DNA of 64,000 bases. Source: Diadema setosum (lineage: Eukaryota; Echinodermata; Echinoidea; Diadematoida; Diadematidae). The notes under the pieces were generated by a model, which was given only the letters and a program-made list of their open reading frames with translations, ran no database searches and was not told the DNA's origin. The translations under genes and the position numbers were made by a program. The first letter of the stretch is position 1. The number at the start of each line of letters is the position of its first letter. Where the stretch lies: contig NW_027307661.1 of NCBI RefSeq assembly GCF_964275005.1, positions 1 through 64,000 on the forward strand. Reading direction: 5' to 3'. Positions 1 through 10,559 of the stretch are shown here, in pieces.

Positions 1-650
1 CACAAATGAATTTAAAAGAGGACAATAACGATGTATGGATTAATTTAGAGCATTGATAATGCCATCGTGCTATTTTTGATAGGCTTTACCAGTTTTCAGC
101 TAGAAAATGACAAGATATAAATTTTAAATCTTCTCTTTCCCGATTCACTAGTTACTTATTCTGTTTTAGATATTCTACCCTCTGCTTTGACGTTTTGCAG
201 TAAGATCTATTTATAATTTTCTCTGTAACTATGATGTATGTCGCAGGGATTCATCTCAATTTTGTGGCTTGTCTTATTCTCCTCCGAACAGTACATTTTA
301 TCGTGAAATACAATAGCTGTTTTCATGGATGCATCTGGTTTTTTCCGAATCCCTAACGCTACCTTAATAGACAACTACGTTATTTTTTATTTTTCATTGA
401 TACTAAATCAACACCCTCGCAGGTTTATTGTAGAAAGATCTGTTACACACTTTTTACTGTACTGTGTTCATTTTTTTTCACAAACACACACCCATGCAAA
501 CACAATTAAAGATCCTGATCATTTGGGGGGGGGGGGGGGGCAACTGATGGGGTAACACCCTGCCGGAGATGGCAACTCTTCTTTTCATCTCTCATATCTT
601 CCTATGCTATTACAGGTATCAGGACACCCTATACAATTTATTGGTCGATA
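1..650. other. Non-coding stretch, no gene seen
   Basis: AT-rich sequence with a short poly-G run near 525-540. Reading frames here are short and have no recognisable domain. I see no repeat copy matching the array further right. Confidence 0.6.
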
Positions 651-663
651 GGTGGCGCTGTTC

Positions 664-1012
664 ATCCTGTCGGTCTCGTGGGCCTTCTTTGCTTAGTGTC
701 GGTCTCGTGAACCTCTTTTGCGTAATGTCGGTCTCGTGAGCCTTGTATGCGTAGCGTCGGTCTCGTGGACCTTTTAAGTGTAGTGTCGGTCTCGTGGGCT
801 TTATTTGCTTACTGTCGGTCTCATGAGCCTTTTGTGCGCAGTGTCGGTCTCGTGAGCCGTATAACTCCTGGGCTTATTTTACTCAGTGTCGAACTCGTGG
901 GCTGTATAACTGGTGGGCTGTATGACTTGTGAGCTGTATGACTCGTGGGCTGTATGACTTGTGAGCTGTATAACTTGTGGGCTGTATGACTCGTGGGTGT
1001 CGGTCTCGTGAC
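664..1012. repeat. Two-phase minisatellite (29-30 bp, then 17 bp units)
   Basis: From about 664 to 860 the phrase GTCGGTCTCGTGRRCC recurs about seven times at 29-30 bp spacing. From about 890 to 1,000 the period falls to 17 bp, with repeats of GGGCTGTATGACTYGTG. The final unit returns to GTCGGTCTCGTG. Both phases share the CTCGTGGGC core, so the 17 bp unit probably arose inside the longer one. The open frames read from it are repeat artefacts. Confidence 0.85.
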
Positions 1013-1024
1013 GTGCACCCATTG

Positions 1025-1290
1025 CACCATTAGCCTTTATATTCAATTTGTCCTTTAAAAACTGGTAAAATTCCGACTTCACTGAAATGTTCAAAAATCA
1101 ACCCTATTCATAAAAAGGGAAAGAAGACAGATGTCAATAATTATCGACCAATCTCCATTCTGCCGATCACCTGTGAAGATACTTGAAAAGATTGTGTACA
1201 ATCAGGTTTATTCCTATTTGCATTCAGTAGACGCCATTAACAAACACCAGTCAGGTTTTCGCCCCACAACATTCAACAATGACCATATGT
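1025..1290 (+). pseudogene. LINE reverse transcriptase fragment (CR1/jockey-like)
   Basis: Conceptual translation gives TGKIPTSLKCSKINPIHKKG, then a stretch with NNYRPISILP, and after a one-base frame change KILEKIVYNQVYSYLHSVDA followed by HQSGFRP. These are the conserved N-terminal reverse transcriptase blocks 1 and 2 of non-LTR retrotransposons (NYRPISLLP and QSGFR). Only about 85 residues survive, with at least two frame changes, and no catalytic FADD block is present. It is a dead fragment lying between the minisatellite and a separate LINE 3' tail. The clade is not resolved. Confidence 0.75.
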
Positions 1291-1294
1291 TTTA

Positions 1295-1405
1295 AAAAAA
1301 GTATGTCATTTTTACCCTCATGATGCACGGACATGAGGAAGAACAGCCGTCTGGCTGATCATGTGTCGTGTTGAAATAAATAAATGAAATGAAATGAAAA
1401 TGAAA
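1295..1405 (+). mobile_element. LINE 3' end with (ATGAA)n tail
   Basis: A short 3' untranslated piece ends in AATAAATAAATGAAATGAAA followed by further ATGAA-type repeats, typical of CR1/L2-group 3' termini. The tail abuts the first base of the 3.4 kb array, so this LINE end marks the array's left boundary. It may belong with the RT fragment just upstream, but an internal deletion would then be needed. Confidence 0.6.
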
Positions 1406-1760
1406 TAATTGTTATGCCATTCTCCTGATGTCGCTGCCAGTAATTGCCAGCAGTTGCACCCGGCGAAGCGCCCCCTTAATTTCCAAAACGAAAATAATAT
1501 AGCTACAAACGGCAGTTTGGGATTATAAAATGTCAAATATTTCAAGCTTACTCGCTCCGCTCGCTCATATTAATCTTTATGCCATTCTCCTGATGTTGCT
1601 GCTAGCAGTTGTGCCCGGTGCGCCCCTTTAATTTCCAAAGCGAAAAAATAATATTATAGCTACAAACGGCAGCCTTGGGACTGTAAAATGTCAACATTTT
1701 CAAGCTCAATCGCTTCGCTCGCTCGCATATTTAATCGTTATGCCATTCTCCTGATGTTGC
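1406..1760 (+). repeat. ~160 bp sub-repeats, unit A
   Basis: Two to three copies of a module built from GCCATTCTCCTGATGTTGCTG, AATTTCCAAAGCGAAAA, ATAGCTACAAACGGCAG, AATGTCAA and a CGCTCGCTCCGCTCGCTC core. The same module recurs in units B, C, D and E at 150-170 bp spacing. It is non-coding: frames through it change between copies. Confidence 0.85.
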
Positions 1761-1889
1761 TGCCAGTAATTTGTCGTTTCACCCGTCATTCCATAATCCA
1801 TGTAAGGAAAACTTACAATGTTGCTCAATGACTGCGCTGTGGAATGTATCACATTCCGCTATGTATGGTAGTCCCCATTAAGTTTGCAG

Positions 1890-2000
1890 ACTTACAGCGC
1901 ACGCACACATGCGCACACACACATACACACGCACACACTCACAAGCATACACACCTTCAAAATTACTTTTCCACGAGGTGCCCCCCCCCCCCCTCCCCAT
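1890..2000 (+). repeat. CA-rich tract plus poly-C, unit A
   Basis: Degenerate (CA)n/(CACG)n followed by a C homopolymer at about 1,981-1,992. Equivalents occur at about 22,065-22,160, 34,615-34,705 and 37,785-37,875. His/Thr-rich frames across it are low-complexity artefacts. Confidence 0.8.
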
Positions 2001-2054
2001 GTCGTGACCCACGGTACGCCACTGGTCATGGATAGAGAATCTCATATTAGCCAG

Positions 2055-3190
2055 CGGAAGCGCCTGAGATCCAACCGCCAGATCTACCGGCATGGGTACC
2101 CCTTCGCGGAGACCGAAATGAAAGCACCGGCTGTGCATCCAAGCAGAGCCGTCGAAAACGCGGGAAGAAAGGCGGTGTCAGGCAGCGCGTCGGTCGCCGT
2201 AGCAACAAGCCTCAGATACCGACAATCACTATGGCGAATGTAAGGTGTATTTATAACAAAATTGACGAGATAAGAGGCTTAGCGAGATGCATTACGCTTT
2301 TCGGAAGTCCAGTCTCTTGTGTTTCACAGAAACATTGCTGTCACCCAAGATCCCTAGCGACGAAATCGACATCGACGGCTTTTAGCTCATCCTAATGGAC
2401 AGATCACAGGAGGCGACACGAAACACGAAAGGGGGCAGATCTGTATCTACATGAACAAAAACTGGTGCGGAAACTATACTATGAGGTCACAGATGTGTGA
2501 GCAAAATATCGAATTATTATGTATATCTTGACGACCATATCCCGGGAGAGTTTGATTAAAGGACAAGTTCACCTTCATAAACATAAGGATTGAGAGAATG
2601 TAGCAATATTAGTAGAACACATCATTGAAAGTTTGAGGAAAATCAGACAATCCGTTCAAAAGTTATGAATTTTTGAAGTTTTTTTTTGCAGTACCCGCTG
2701 GATGAGAAGACTACTGCAGTGTATGAATAACTTAGATGTCACATGCGTACAACAATATAAGGAAAATATAAAGAGAATTTCACAAAATTCCATCTTTTGA
2801 AAAAAGTACACATTCCCCTGACTCGTTACCGATAAATGTTATGGGTAATATCATTCCCCCTGCCTTTAGAAAGAGGCAAGTCAATTGCTCTTTTATTATG
2901 CGAAAAAAATGAAAATATGTTGAATTTTCTTTTATGTTTTCTTTATACTGTTGTACGCATATGACTCACCAGCTGTAGTAGTCTCCTCATCCAGCGGTTT
3001 CAACACAAAAATTTAAAAAAATTCATAACTTTTGCATCGATTGTCCAATTTTCCTCAAACTTTCACTGATGTGTTCTACTAATATTGTTGCATTTTCTCA
3101 ATCCTTATGTTTATGAAGGTGAACTTGTCCTTTAAGTACACGTTCTCCTGGCTTACGTCCCTCCCGATTGAGATAAAATGACCTGGGCCC
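2055..3190 (+). pseudogene. LINE endonuclease-domain remnant, unit A (split by a MITE)
   Basis: Read across frames, the segment gives an Arg/Lys-rich leader with RRKRGKKGGVRQRVGRRSNK, then ANVRCIYNKIDEIRGLAR, SSLLCFTETLLSPKIPSDEI, MDRSQEATRNTKGG, ICIYMNKNWCG and, beyond the MITE, VHVLLAYVPPD. This matches the start of the APE-type endonuclease of a non-LTR retrotransposon: the FTET motif carries the catalytic Glu, followed by the GG-x-IYMN block and the (Y)-x-PP block. It has in-frame stops and frame changes and no RT follows. Because the domain continues on both sides of the 457 bp missing from units C and D, that gap is a deletion in C/D, not an insertion in A/B. Confidence 0.75.
2560..3131. 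mobile_element. 572 bp foldback MITE at a TTAA site
   Basis: Ends AGGACAAGTTCACCTTCATA and its reverse complement, flanked by TTAA at 2,556-2,559 and 3,132-3,135. The inverted arms continue inward: GATGAGAAGACTACTGCAG near 2,703 faces TAGTCTCCTCATCCAGCGG near 2,978. The three paralogous units carry the empty site GATTAAGTACACG at 29,919, 34,807 and 37,972. A TTAA target with an AGG-type terminus fits non-autonomous Kolobok-like or piggyBac-like elements. A TA target cannot be excluded because the flanking bases are ambiguous. Confidence 0.85.
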
Positions 3191-3191
3191 T

Positions 3192-3484
3192 GTTTTTATC
3201 AAAACTTATAATCGAGTATAAGTCCCCAAAATTAATGGGAGTCTGAGTTCTGCGAATAGGAAATAATCTTTAACAGAGTAAAAAAGGTTATACATTACGA
3301 CAGCTGCAATGTAAACATTGCGTGCTTGCAAGTTGATTTCAATATTAATGGATTGATTATTAATACGGCGGGAAACGATTCCTGTATAACATGATTGTGA
3401 CGCGATTTCTTGAGCATCGTTATGTCCTTTTTGGTAACGTGACGATTACGTCTCCTAAAATGATCCTATGCTTTATTAGGGTCT
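3192..3484. other. Non-coding part of unit A
   Basis: Unique-looking AT-rich sequence present in all four units (30,000-30,280, 34,880-35,160 and 38,050-38,330). No frame is conserved and I see no domain. Confidence 0.5.
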
Positions 3485-3575
3485 AGGACTTGTCCCCCGG
3501 ATGACAACTCCCCCGGGGACTACTCCCACCTGACAACTCCCCCGGAAGACGTCTCCCCCGGAGGAGTACTCCTCC
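3485..3575. repeat. CCCCCGG-rich short repeat box
   Basis: Five close copies of a CTCCCCCGGRRGAC-like word within about 90 bp, followed by GAGGAGTACTCCTCC, a near-perfect palindrome. Conserved in units B (30,280-30,365), C (35,160-35,248) and D (38,330-38,425) with one-base indels, so the Pro/Gly-rich frames across it are not maintained. Confidence 0.7.
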
Positions 3576-4616
3576 TTTACACTTGTACTGGCTATGAGTG
3601 AAACTATGACTGAGAATTTTCTTATCCCGATTTGTTCGCTAATCATGAAATGTCCACTTCCGTTCAACTGGCATGGAACATGTAAATATTAATGATATAT
3701 AAATACGAAATGAAAAAGAAAATGGCTTCGTTAAAGAAATAGTGTAAGTCCAAACCCCTCGCTTTATTGCAGCATATTTCGTTGTCGCAAGTTTGTTTTC
3801 TAAAATACGTTGGTAACAAGAGCGTCAGAATTTGCAAGTTCGACTCGTAACTATAAAATCATTGGGTAAAAAAGAGGTTACGTATACATACGAAGCAGGT
3901 TACTATAATGCTTTCTATAGACAGGTAGGCCTAGAGACTTTCACTAATCGACCCATGACCTCTTATAATGTTCATAATCCCCGACCTTCCATTTCTCCTG
4001 CGAGTGCGTATATCTAGGAATGTTTTTGTATCTACAGCCTGTCTTTTCGTTTAGATACAATTCAACCTGATGATCTTACCAGCTGGTCTATTCAAAATAT
4101 TCTCGCCCATAACACGCGCACATGAGACGCTGTGTTTCTTTATGGGGATGATCAATACGACTTCGATAAAGTGGCACTATTGACTCTTGCGTTGTTTGTA
4201 TACACAATATCCTTTTCTCAGTTTGTTCTTATACAAGTATTTTTTTTAACAACGTAATAATATTATCAGAATAATATTATTAATGACACTTAAACCCTTC
4301 AAGCAACTACATGTAACATTGCTGTTTTGATAACACACAGACGCACAAACATTCACACACAAAACACGCAAGGACACACTGGAGGTATACCTTTAAATTA
4401 ATTCAATTTCCTGATTTCCGGTGAACCCAGGACTCCTCAGCGGAAGAAGGCCAACATTTAATGCCAATTATGGTACTCAGGTCGCATTATACCAAGATGG
4501 CTATCATAGAAAATCCAAAAGGAAGTACGACATAGCCAGTACTGATACACGCAGAAGTATTTCACAATATCTTTTTTGTCATGTACATGTGTACTGTATA
4601 ATGTTATAGTCGTGGA

Positions 4617-4690
4617 CAGTGGCGTAACTACGGGGGAGGGGGGGGGGGGCATGGGGCACGTGCCCCCCCCCCCCCCCCCTCCGCTGGGGA
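4617..4690. repeat. G-run/C-run hairpin with CAGTGGCG end, unit A
   Basis: CAGTGGCGTAACTACGG leads into a long G run, then GGGGCACGTGCCCC and a long C run ending near CCGCTG. It looks like a very short hAT-like MITE (CAGTGGCG termini are common in such elements) or a collapsed foldback. I cannot identify a clean target duplication. Homologues are at about 32,537-32,625, 36,295-36,385 and 39,457-39,532, with very variable run lengths. Confidence 0.5.
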
Positions 4691-5031
4691 AAAAAAATTA
4701 CCAAAATGGTGATTCAAGGGTTAGTAAACTGCTTTTTAAATCGACATGAAAGGGTGATCAAGAAATAACATATTTTCCTAAGATTTCTTTTAACCGTAAT
4801 TAAAGAGGTATATAGTGTGAAACATTGTTCAAAAAGCCCGGAGCCGACAACGAATTGTGATTCATTGTGAGTCCTTGTTGGCAATCTGTATATAAGCAGG
4901 ACGTGAGCAGTGTACTCAGAACATCCGAACGGCAAAAAGAGTCGCTGCAATGTTGCGCCACGTGATGTAGAATGTACCCCTTTGTACCTTACGCTTCGTT
5001 ATATCAAATCTATAGATCATTGATTTTGCAG

Positions 5032-5532
5032 TTGTTGTTGTTGTTTTTGTATTTGAGGCGCGTCATTCAAATATGAATATTTACGCCTTTATCTTTATAA
5101 TATAATTATTTTACATATAATAAATCAATGAAAAATTATAAATCTTTACTATCATTTTTATGCGCGCTATGTGTCTGCTGTTATACGGTTGGGACAAATA
5201 CGTTCTGGTGCATGCTGATAGCAAACTCTGATCAGCCCGGCTCGTTACATTGAGCAGGCTTCTCGGTCGCGCACACAGACCTAGATCCCTCATTTGCCGC
5301 ACTCAGGACCCTCTGCCCAACGCATATATGGTGCACAAGCAGACTCCCGAATGCGATATATAAACATCAAAATTATGATATTATTTAATATATACTGTCC
5401 ATTACATAAACATATAATTTACAATAATTCATTTTTTTTTCATTATATAATAAGCAAACATCCGGTTGTGCAGTGTGCAAATCTAAATTAAATAAAACTC
5501 AAGAGATAATTATCTGTATAACTCTAGAAGAC
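5032..5532 (-). other. LINE 3' untranslated region and (CAA)n tail
   Basis: About 500 bp between the ORF2 stop and unit A, AT-rich, ending on the minus strand in CAAATACAAAAACAACAACAACAA-type repeats, the simple-repeat tail of the inserted LINE. No open frame of note. Confidence 0.7.
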
Positions 5533-6735
5533 TTATATAAGTCTTTTAGAAAACCTTCTTGTTCTCTTCACATATGAGATTAATGCCCTCAAATGATCAA
5601 CATTTTTTGTGGATAATACTTTTCTGATATCCCGTTGATCTTTGCCTCCAATGTCTGCGATCAACATGGCTCTCTCTATCAAATATTTCGGACAATCATA
5701 TAAAAAATGACTTAAATTTTCCTTTTCGGGGCAATAGGGGCAGTTGCCTGTTTCATGCAAATTTACTTTCCACTTATCATAATTCAGTCCAATATTACCC
5801 ATACGGACTTGATGAATAAGTATTTGTTCTTTCCTGTTTTTTAATCTGCATTCATATTTTCCACTTACATACTTCTGTACTTCTTTTAAAGGGGACTGTG
5901 TTTCTTCCCATCTTTTTTGCCACTTCTTATTAAAATAACTACTCAAAACACATTTAACTTCCATCTTATTGAGTCCATTATTGATTCCGATATGTTTCTC
6001 TTGTAGGGCTGTTTTTGCCGCTTTATCTACTGTCTCATTGCCCGTGATGCCACAGTGGCCGGGCACCCATTCAAAGTGTACTATCATACCCCCGAACAGC
6101 AGGTGCATCGAAAGAACGTGTATTTCTTTCACAAAAGCATCTTCGAATTTACATGTTTCAAGGGCCCGGAGAGCGCTTAAACTGTCAGTAAAAATTACTA
6201 CTCCTGTATACACATTACTAAGTTGTCTCAACCAGGTTAGTGCCATAAAAATTGCAGCAAGTTCCGCCCTATATGATGACGTGAAATCCTGCAGTCTTTT
6301 CGATTCACTGTATTTGTAATAGGGTGCGAAAAAAGCAGCTCCCACTATGCCTGTTTGACTTCTGGATCCGTCCGTGTATACATGCAAGTAGTGACTCCAC
6401 TTCTTTTGTGTAATTTCTAAACTCATTTGATTTTGAAACAATGGATTATCTGACTTCGATATTAATCCACTTAACTCAGTTGAGACATTCACTTTTGGGA
6501 TATGCCAAAGTGGGATAGTTAAAGGAGTTACCGGTTCAACAGGCATATCGAGGTAGACTTCCTCTTTCATCTGCTTTATCCTGTTTCCAAAGGAGTTACT
6601 TGAACAAGTTTTGTTATCATAAAATCTATATTGCCAACAATCCCCTACATCTTCCAGCAAGGGGTGGTCGGGAGTTGTTTCAATTCTCTTGATATACCTT
6701 GCACTCAGTAATTTTCTCCGCATATCTAAGGGCAT
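5533..6735 (-). pseudogene. LINE ORF2, part 3: RNase H domain and C-terminal zinc motif
   Basis: Open for 400 codons. An RNase H fold is clear: YTDGS (Asp about 122), YRAELAAI (Glu about 158), FTDSLSAL (Asp about 184) and WVPGHCGITGNETVDKAA (His about 227, Asp about 237), so all catalytic acids are present. A CX2CX7HX4C motif (CPYC, His, Cys; residues 332-348) follows, as is usual at the C-terminus of I-type ORF2. The enzyme would degrade the RNA strand during target-primed reverse transcription in the nucleus. The frame also reads upstream of its first Met as TSLRTLQTESGEMPLDMRR, continuing the RT C-terminus, so one frameshift separates it from the RT segment. The gene as a whole is disabled, but this domain looks intact and recently active. 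Confidence 0.85.
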
Positions 6736-6761
6736 CTCTCCTGACTCTGTTTGGAGAGTTC

Positions 6762-8156
6762 TCAGGGAGGTTCCGACTTTCTACCCAAACATATTGTCAG
6801 AGCCTGATATTGAACTGAATTGAGTATATTTTTGACAAAATCAGATGCCGAGTCATATGCTTCACATGCATAATCCAATAAAGAAAGAATAAGGGATTTA
6901 TATACTGTTATCAAATCCTTTATTCCACCACTCCATTTTACATATGCCAAACATTTAAGTATATTTATTTTCTTTTTACTTCTACATGCTAAGTCTTGTA
7001 TATGAGATTTCCACGTTAACCTCTTGTCTAAAATAACTCCGAGATATCGGTGTTCTTTTCTCTGAATAAGTGGTTGTTTGTCTAGATAGAGTAAAATGGG
7101 CTCTTCTTTGTTGGATCTTGAAAACAGTATTGGTACTGTTTTGAGGGATGAGATGAGCATGCCCCATCTTTTGAACCACTCGTTAAGTATATTCAAGTAT
7201 CCTTGTAAGCATAACACAACCTCGGTGATGTCGTTACCTGATTGCCAAATTACGCAATCGTCGGCGTATAATAGGACTTTGGGGTTAGGCCCAACTGGAA
7301 TATCCCTGAGCATCAGGTTGAACAGAATGGGGCTCAAAGGGCTTCCTTGGGGTAATCCGTTAACCATCTCCATTGTTTCAGATATTGCATTGCCCACACG
7401 CACCTGAAAGGTGCGCTTTGACAGCATGTTTGCTATAAAATGTAGCAAATTCCCTCGAATGTTTGCCTTCCACAGTTTGACCAGGACGGCTTCGGGCCAC
7501 AGTCTATCATATGCTTTAACTAAATCAATAAATACTGCGACTGTTTTAATACTCACTTTCAAATTTTTCTGTATTTCATTTTCCAGGTGAATTATATTAT
7601 CCACACAGCTTCTGCCTTTACGGAATCCACTCTGTATCGGAGATAATAAATCATTCTTTTCCACCAAGAAGTTTATCCTCTCTTTAACCATAATTTCCAT
7701 AATTTTCATAAAACAGGGTAATAATGTAATTGGTCGGTAAGAACTCAATTCTGTGGGGGGTTTATTTGCTTTCAGGATTGGGATAAAAATTGAGTGTTTG
7801 CATGCTTGTGGTATAAGACCAGTTTCCCAAATTCGATTGTAAATTAATAGTAAAAGTTCTTTAGAATGTATGGGCATGTTGCAATAAACCTCATATCCTA
7901 TTCCATCAAATCCAGGCGTTGTGCCTTTTCTTGAACTAAGTGCTCTCTCTAATTCCCGGAACTGAAAAGGTTCATTATAAACTAATTCAAGACTGCTGTC
8001 AGAATCTGTCCTCACCGATCCCCAAACTTCACATATATCCTTATAATTCTCATCATTTTCCTCTTTCCCGCCTACACTACCGAAATATTTTCCTAAAACA
8101 TGTGCTTTGCTTTTATCGTTGATGATAATGTCCTCTTCGGAGTGTAAAGCAGGCAT
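6762..8156 (-). pseudogene. LINE ORF2, part 2: reverse transcriptase domain
   Basis: 464 open codons with the full set of non-LTR RT blocks: SSYRPITLLP, SPIQSGFRKGRSC, VFIDLVKAYDRLW (catalytic Asp about 211), NGLPQGSPLSPILFNLML, LLYADDCVIWQ (YADD, catalytic Asp pair 299-300), and the thumb motif YLGVILDKRLTW. It copies the element RNA at a nicked target. The start shown is only the first Met: the coding sequence continues from the endonuclease part across a run of ten A (minus strand, near 8,158-8,167), where a one-base slip would explain the frame change. At the 3' side a frameshift near AGAAAGTCGG separates it from RNase H. No catalytic residue is missing. Confidence 0.88.
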
Positions 8157-9348
8157 GTTTTTTTTTTGTTTGTTTCACAGGTATTCCGTTTAACCTCTTT
8201 ATTGTTTGCCAAACCTTTGAAACTGAGGAGAAGCGGTTTAGTTTCGCACTGAAGGACTGCCAGTAGTCGTGTTTGGCTTTACGGATGGTCCTCTGTGCTT
8301 CTGCTTTCCTTCGTATGAATTCGTTTTGCAAAGCCTTTGACCATTGTCTCCTTAACTTTCTCTGTATTTTGTTTCTCTGTTTTATTTTGTCCGCACAATC
8401 CTTCGTCCACCATGGGACAGGGTTACGCTTTATGTCTTTTGGGCGGTAGCTTGATATTCCTAATATTTTGGTTAAGCGTACCATAAATTCTTCAAACAAC
8501 GTTGTTGAAGAGGCGTCTTTCTCGAATTTGTCAACACAATCAACAGTTAACTGATCATTACATAAGGAGGCAAATTTCTTCCAGTTGATCTTTCTGAAAG
8601 ATTGGTTTTCATCTCCTGTGTTGATTTCACGTAAATGAAAAGGATTTGCGCTAATGTGTAACTGAGTGCATACTACATAATGATCACTTCCAAGTGATTC
8701 TGTTAACACTTGCCACATGCATTTACCGGCCAGGGTTGCCGATGTGATAGACAGATCTAAACAAGATGTCTTGCCGGTGTGACTATCCAGTCTTGTTCCA
8801 GAACCATCATTTAAAACAACTAAGTTATTACACATCATAAACTTTTCAAGTAATTTACCGTTGAGGTCTGTTCGTAAACTACCCCATAATACATTATGAG
8901 AATTAAAATCACCGACTATTAATACTTTCGATGCATCTCTCACCTTCGAAAGTAACATATTCAGAGTATCATCATTCAATTTCTTGCAAGGATTATAATA
9001 ATTCACTACCGACAACACATAATCGTCCAAATATATATCAATCAGTTGCATCTCTATTTCTTCGTAAATTCGAACCTCCTCAAAACTTACTGAGTCATGA
9101 ACGTATATAGTTACCCCTCCACCACGTTGTCCATTTTTTCTGTTTCTTGACAGTGTGGTGTATTGGGGAATATTTAACTCAGTATTTTCCGCAAACCAAG
9201 ATTCTTGTATACATATCAAATGAATTGCTCCTACATGTTCAGAATTTATATATCTAATCAATTCCCCTCCATGAGCATTCATCCCTTGGGCGTTCCACTG
9301 GAGAATGACCAGCGCAGTCATGAAAAGGTTTCTGTTTAACTGCTGCAT
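8113..9348 (-). pseudogene. LINE ORF2, part 1: APE-type endonuclease domain
   Basis: 411 codons beginning MQQLNRNLFMTALVILQWNA. Endonuclease motifs in order: WNAQGM (Asn about 19), ICIQESW (Glu about 49), RGGGVTIYV, IVGDFNSHNVLWGS (Asp 147, Asn 149), CLDLSITS and SDHYVV (catalytic His about 223). A basic linker with PVPWWTKDCADKIKQRN leads to the RT. It nicks target DNA to prime reverse transcription. The Met at 9,348 is a plausible true start because ORF1 ends a few bases downstream in another frame (near 9,337), giving the short ORF1/ORF2 overlap familiar in this superfamily. The frame is lost at the A10 run just before the RT. Confidence 0.87.
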
Positions 9349-9545
9349 TTTGATCTTTCGATCAATACCTGTTCCATAAGAGAACGAATGAGTGCGAGTA
9401 TCTCTGGTTCCGTTTGCTCACTTACGAAAATTAGAACAATTTTGACCACAAAGGAAATTATTTCCTCGTTTGAAGCATTCACAAGAAAGTTACTTCCAGG
9501 TGGATTTCCTTGTTTACATTCATATGATTGTGTTTATGATGCGTA
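9337..9545 (-). pseudogene. LINE ORF1, C-terminal end
   Basis: Minus-strand frame reads CKQGNPPGSNFLVNASNEE, then EIISFVVKIVLIFVSEQTEPEI-type sequence and ALIRSLMEQVLIERSKCSS before a stop overlapping the start of ORF2. It is the last ~65 codons of ORF1, separated from the rest by an inserted LINE tail (about 9,545-10,066). Inference rests on position, orientation, frame and overlap with ORF2. No named domain lies here. Confidence 0.6.
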
Positions 9546-10066
9546 TCGATAATTAAGCTCAATTATTTTATTGTTCAGAAATTTAATTACTCCCTGCTCA
9601 GTTCAGTTACTCAATGATTTTTACACCTTTGTACAATCATTTGTTTCTTTACATGTGCAATATTTTTCAGTATTCGTACTCCATTATTGATGATTTTAAT
9701 ACATGCATTTTCATTGAGGGTTAAGAGGTCAAAGGTTTTAATCAACGAAAAAGAAAATATTTATGCATGTATTGTTTGTTGATAATCTCCATGGGAATTT
9801 TAGGGTCTTGGTTCAAAATTCAGGGATTTGAGGCCGGGTTAAAATATCATTTTTTTTTATCTTTGTGTATAGTGTTTCCGTCATATCGTTTGTACAGTGT
9901 TTCCGTCATTTCGATTCATATCGATAGCCAATTTCACAAATATATCTATTTATTTTGTACAATGTTGTTTTTCTGTTTTAATTGTAAAATGAACAATTTC
10001 AGCTAATGAGCTGCATGTTTTTTATTGTCAATAAACCTCCATTGAATTGAATTGAATTGAATTGAT
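9545..10066 (+). mobile_element. LINE 3' fragment with (AATTG)n tail inserted in ORF1
   Basis: About 520 bp of AT-rich sequence ending AATAAACCTCCATTGAATTG with further AATTG repeats at about 10,030-10,065. This is a 5'-truncated LINE in plus orientation, interrupting the minus-strand ORF1. The left boundary is approximate and no clean target duplication was found. No coding domain survives. Confidence 0.6.
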
Positions 10067-10332
10067 TTTTGTTCAGTTTTGTCAGTAGTTGAGTTCGATG
10101 CTTGGCTTTCCACTGCCTTACCCTTATTTGTATCTGTTTTCCTGTCTGTTCCCACCATCAGATTGCTGATAGTTTCAACAGCTTGGCTTACAGTACTGGA
10201 AGGGAGAGATGGGGAATGCGTGGCGCCGTTTGTTTCTGTGGTTTTGTTCTTGCCAACCCTTCGGCACCGGCTACCGGCAGATTGCCGCTATTGGTTGCCA
10301 TGGTTGCCGCTGAGGCGTAGCTCACTCGATTG
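10067..10332 (-). pseudogene. LINE ORF1, segment after the zinc knuckles
   Basis: Reads RVSYASAATMATNSGNLPVA, then GAEGLARTKPQKQTAPRIP and, after a frame change, VSQAVETISNLMVGTDRKTD and KAVESQASNSTTDKTEQK. It directly continues the knuckle-bearing part of ORF1 once the 7.0 kb insertion (10,333-17,369) is ignored: PLPNRVS on one side meets SYASAA on the other using one copy of the 9 bp duplication ACTCGATTG. Low-complexity Ser/Thr/Gln-rich linker, no domain. Confidence 0.7.
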
Positions 10333-10559
10333 TAGTCTGGGCTCCGTCCCCTTTTCCTTGGTGCGACCAAGAGAGGGCGCAAATTTTCTGATTGCGATAA
10401 TCGAGAGACTGTGGTCGAAAAAGGGTCCGGGAAGAAAGTTTCAGTTTTACGACTTTCCGATCGGATTTTGACTGAACGCGATAAATCATTCGCTCTGACA
10501 GGTCCCGCCCACTGGTCCCGCCCACCGAGAATGGTAGTAGTCTGTTGAGTCAGTCTCAG

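Larger units (their letters stand above)
1406..5031 (+). repeat. Array unit A (5' permuted)
   Basis: Contains, in order: ~160 bp sub-repeats (1,406-1,760), a CA-rich tract with poly-C (1,890-2,000), a LINE endonuclease remnant (2,055-3,190) interrupted by a MITE, a CCCCCGG-rich box (3,485-3,575), non-coding sequence, a G/C-rich hairpin (4,617-4,690) and the unit end TTTTGCAG at 5,031. It lacks the first ~500 bp seen in units B-D because the array starts inside the sub-repeats. Confidence 0.85.

Noticed and set aside
1844-2243. His/Thr-rich reading frames of 60-130 codons in each array unit
   Set aside because: They run through the CA-rich tract and the poly-C run, whose lengths differ between units and change the frame. 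Only the distal part overlaps real LINE endonuclease sequence, in another frame.
2055-2511. A 457 bp insertion in units A and B
   Set aside because: The LINE endonuclease frame continues on both sides of the segment, so its absence from C and D is a deletion there.
3832-4017. 61-codon frame present in units A and C
   Set aside because: Broken by the 1.1 kb insertion in B and an 8 bp loss in D; no domain.
4421-4609. 62-codon plus-strand frame (MNPGLLSGRRPTFNANYG) repeated in units A, B and C
   Set aside because: Unit D has a 2 bp deletion within it (near 39,330) that breaks the frame, and no start or splice context supports it. Its repetition only reflects unit identity.
5533-9348. LTR retrotransposon, because RNase H is present
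   Set aside because: RT, endonuclease and RNase H order, YADD wording, a zinc-knuckle ORF1 and a (CAA)n tail all fit an I-type LINE. There are no long terminal repeats, protease or integrase.
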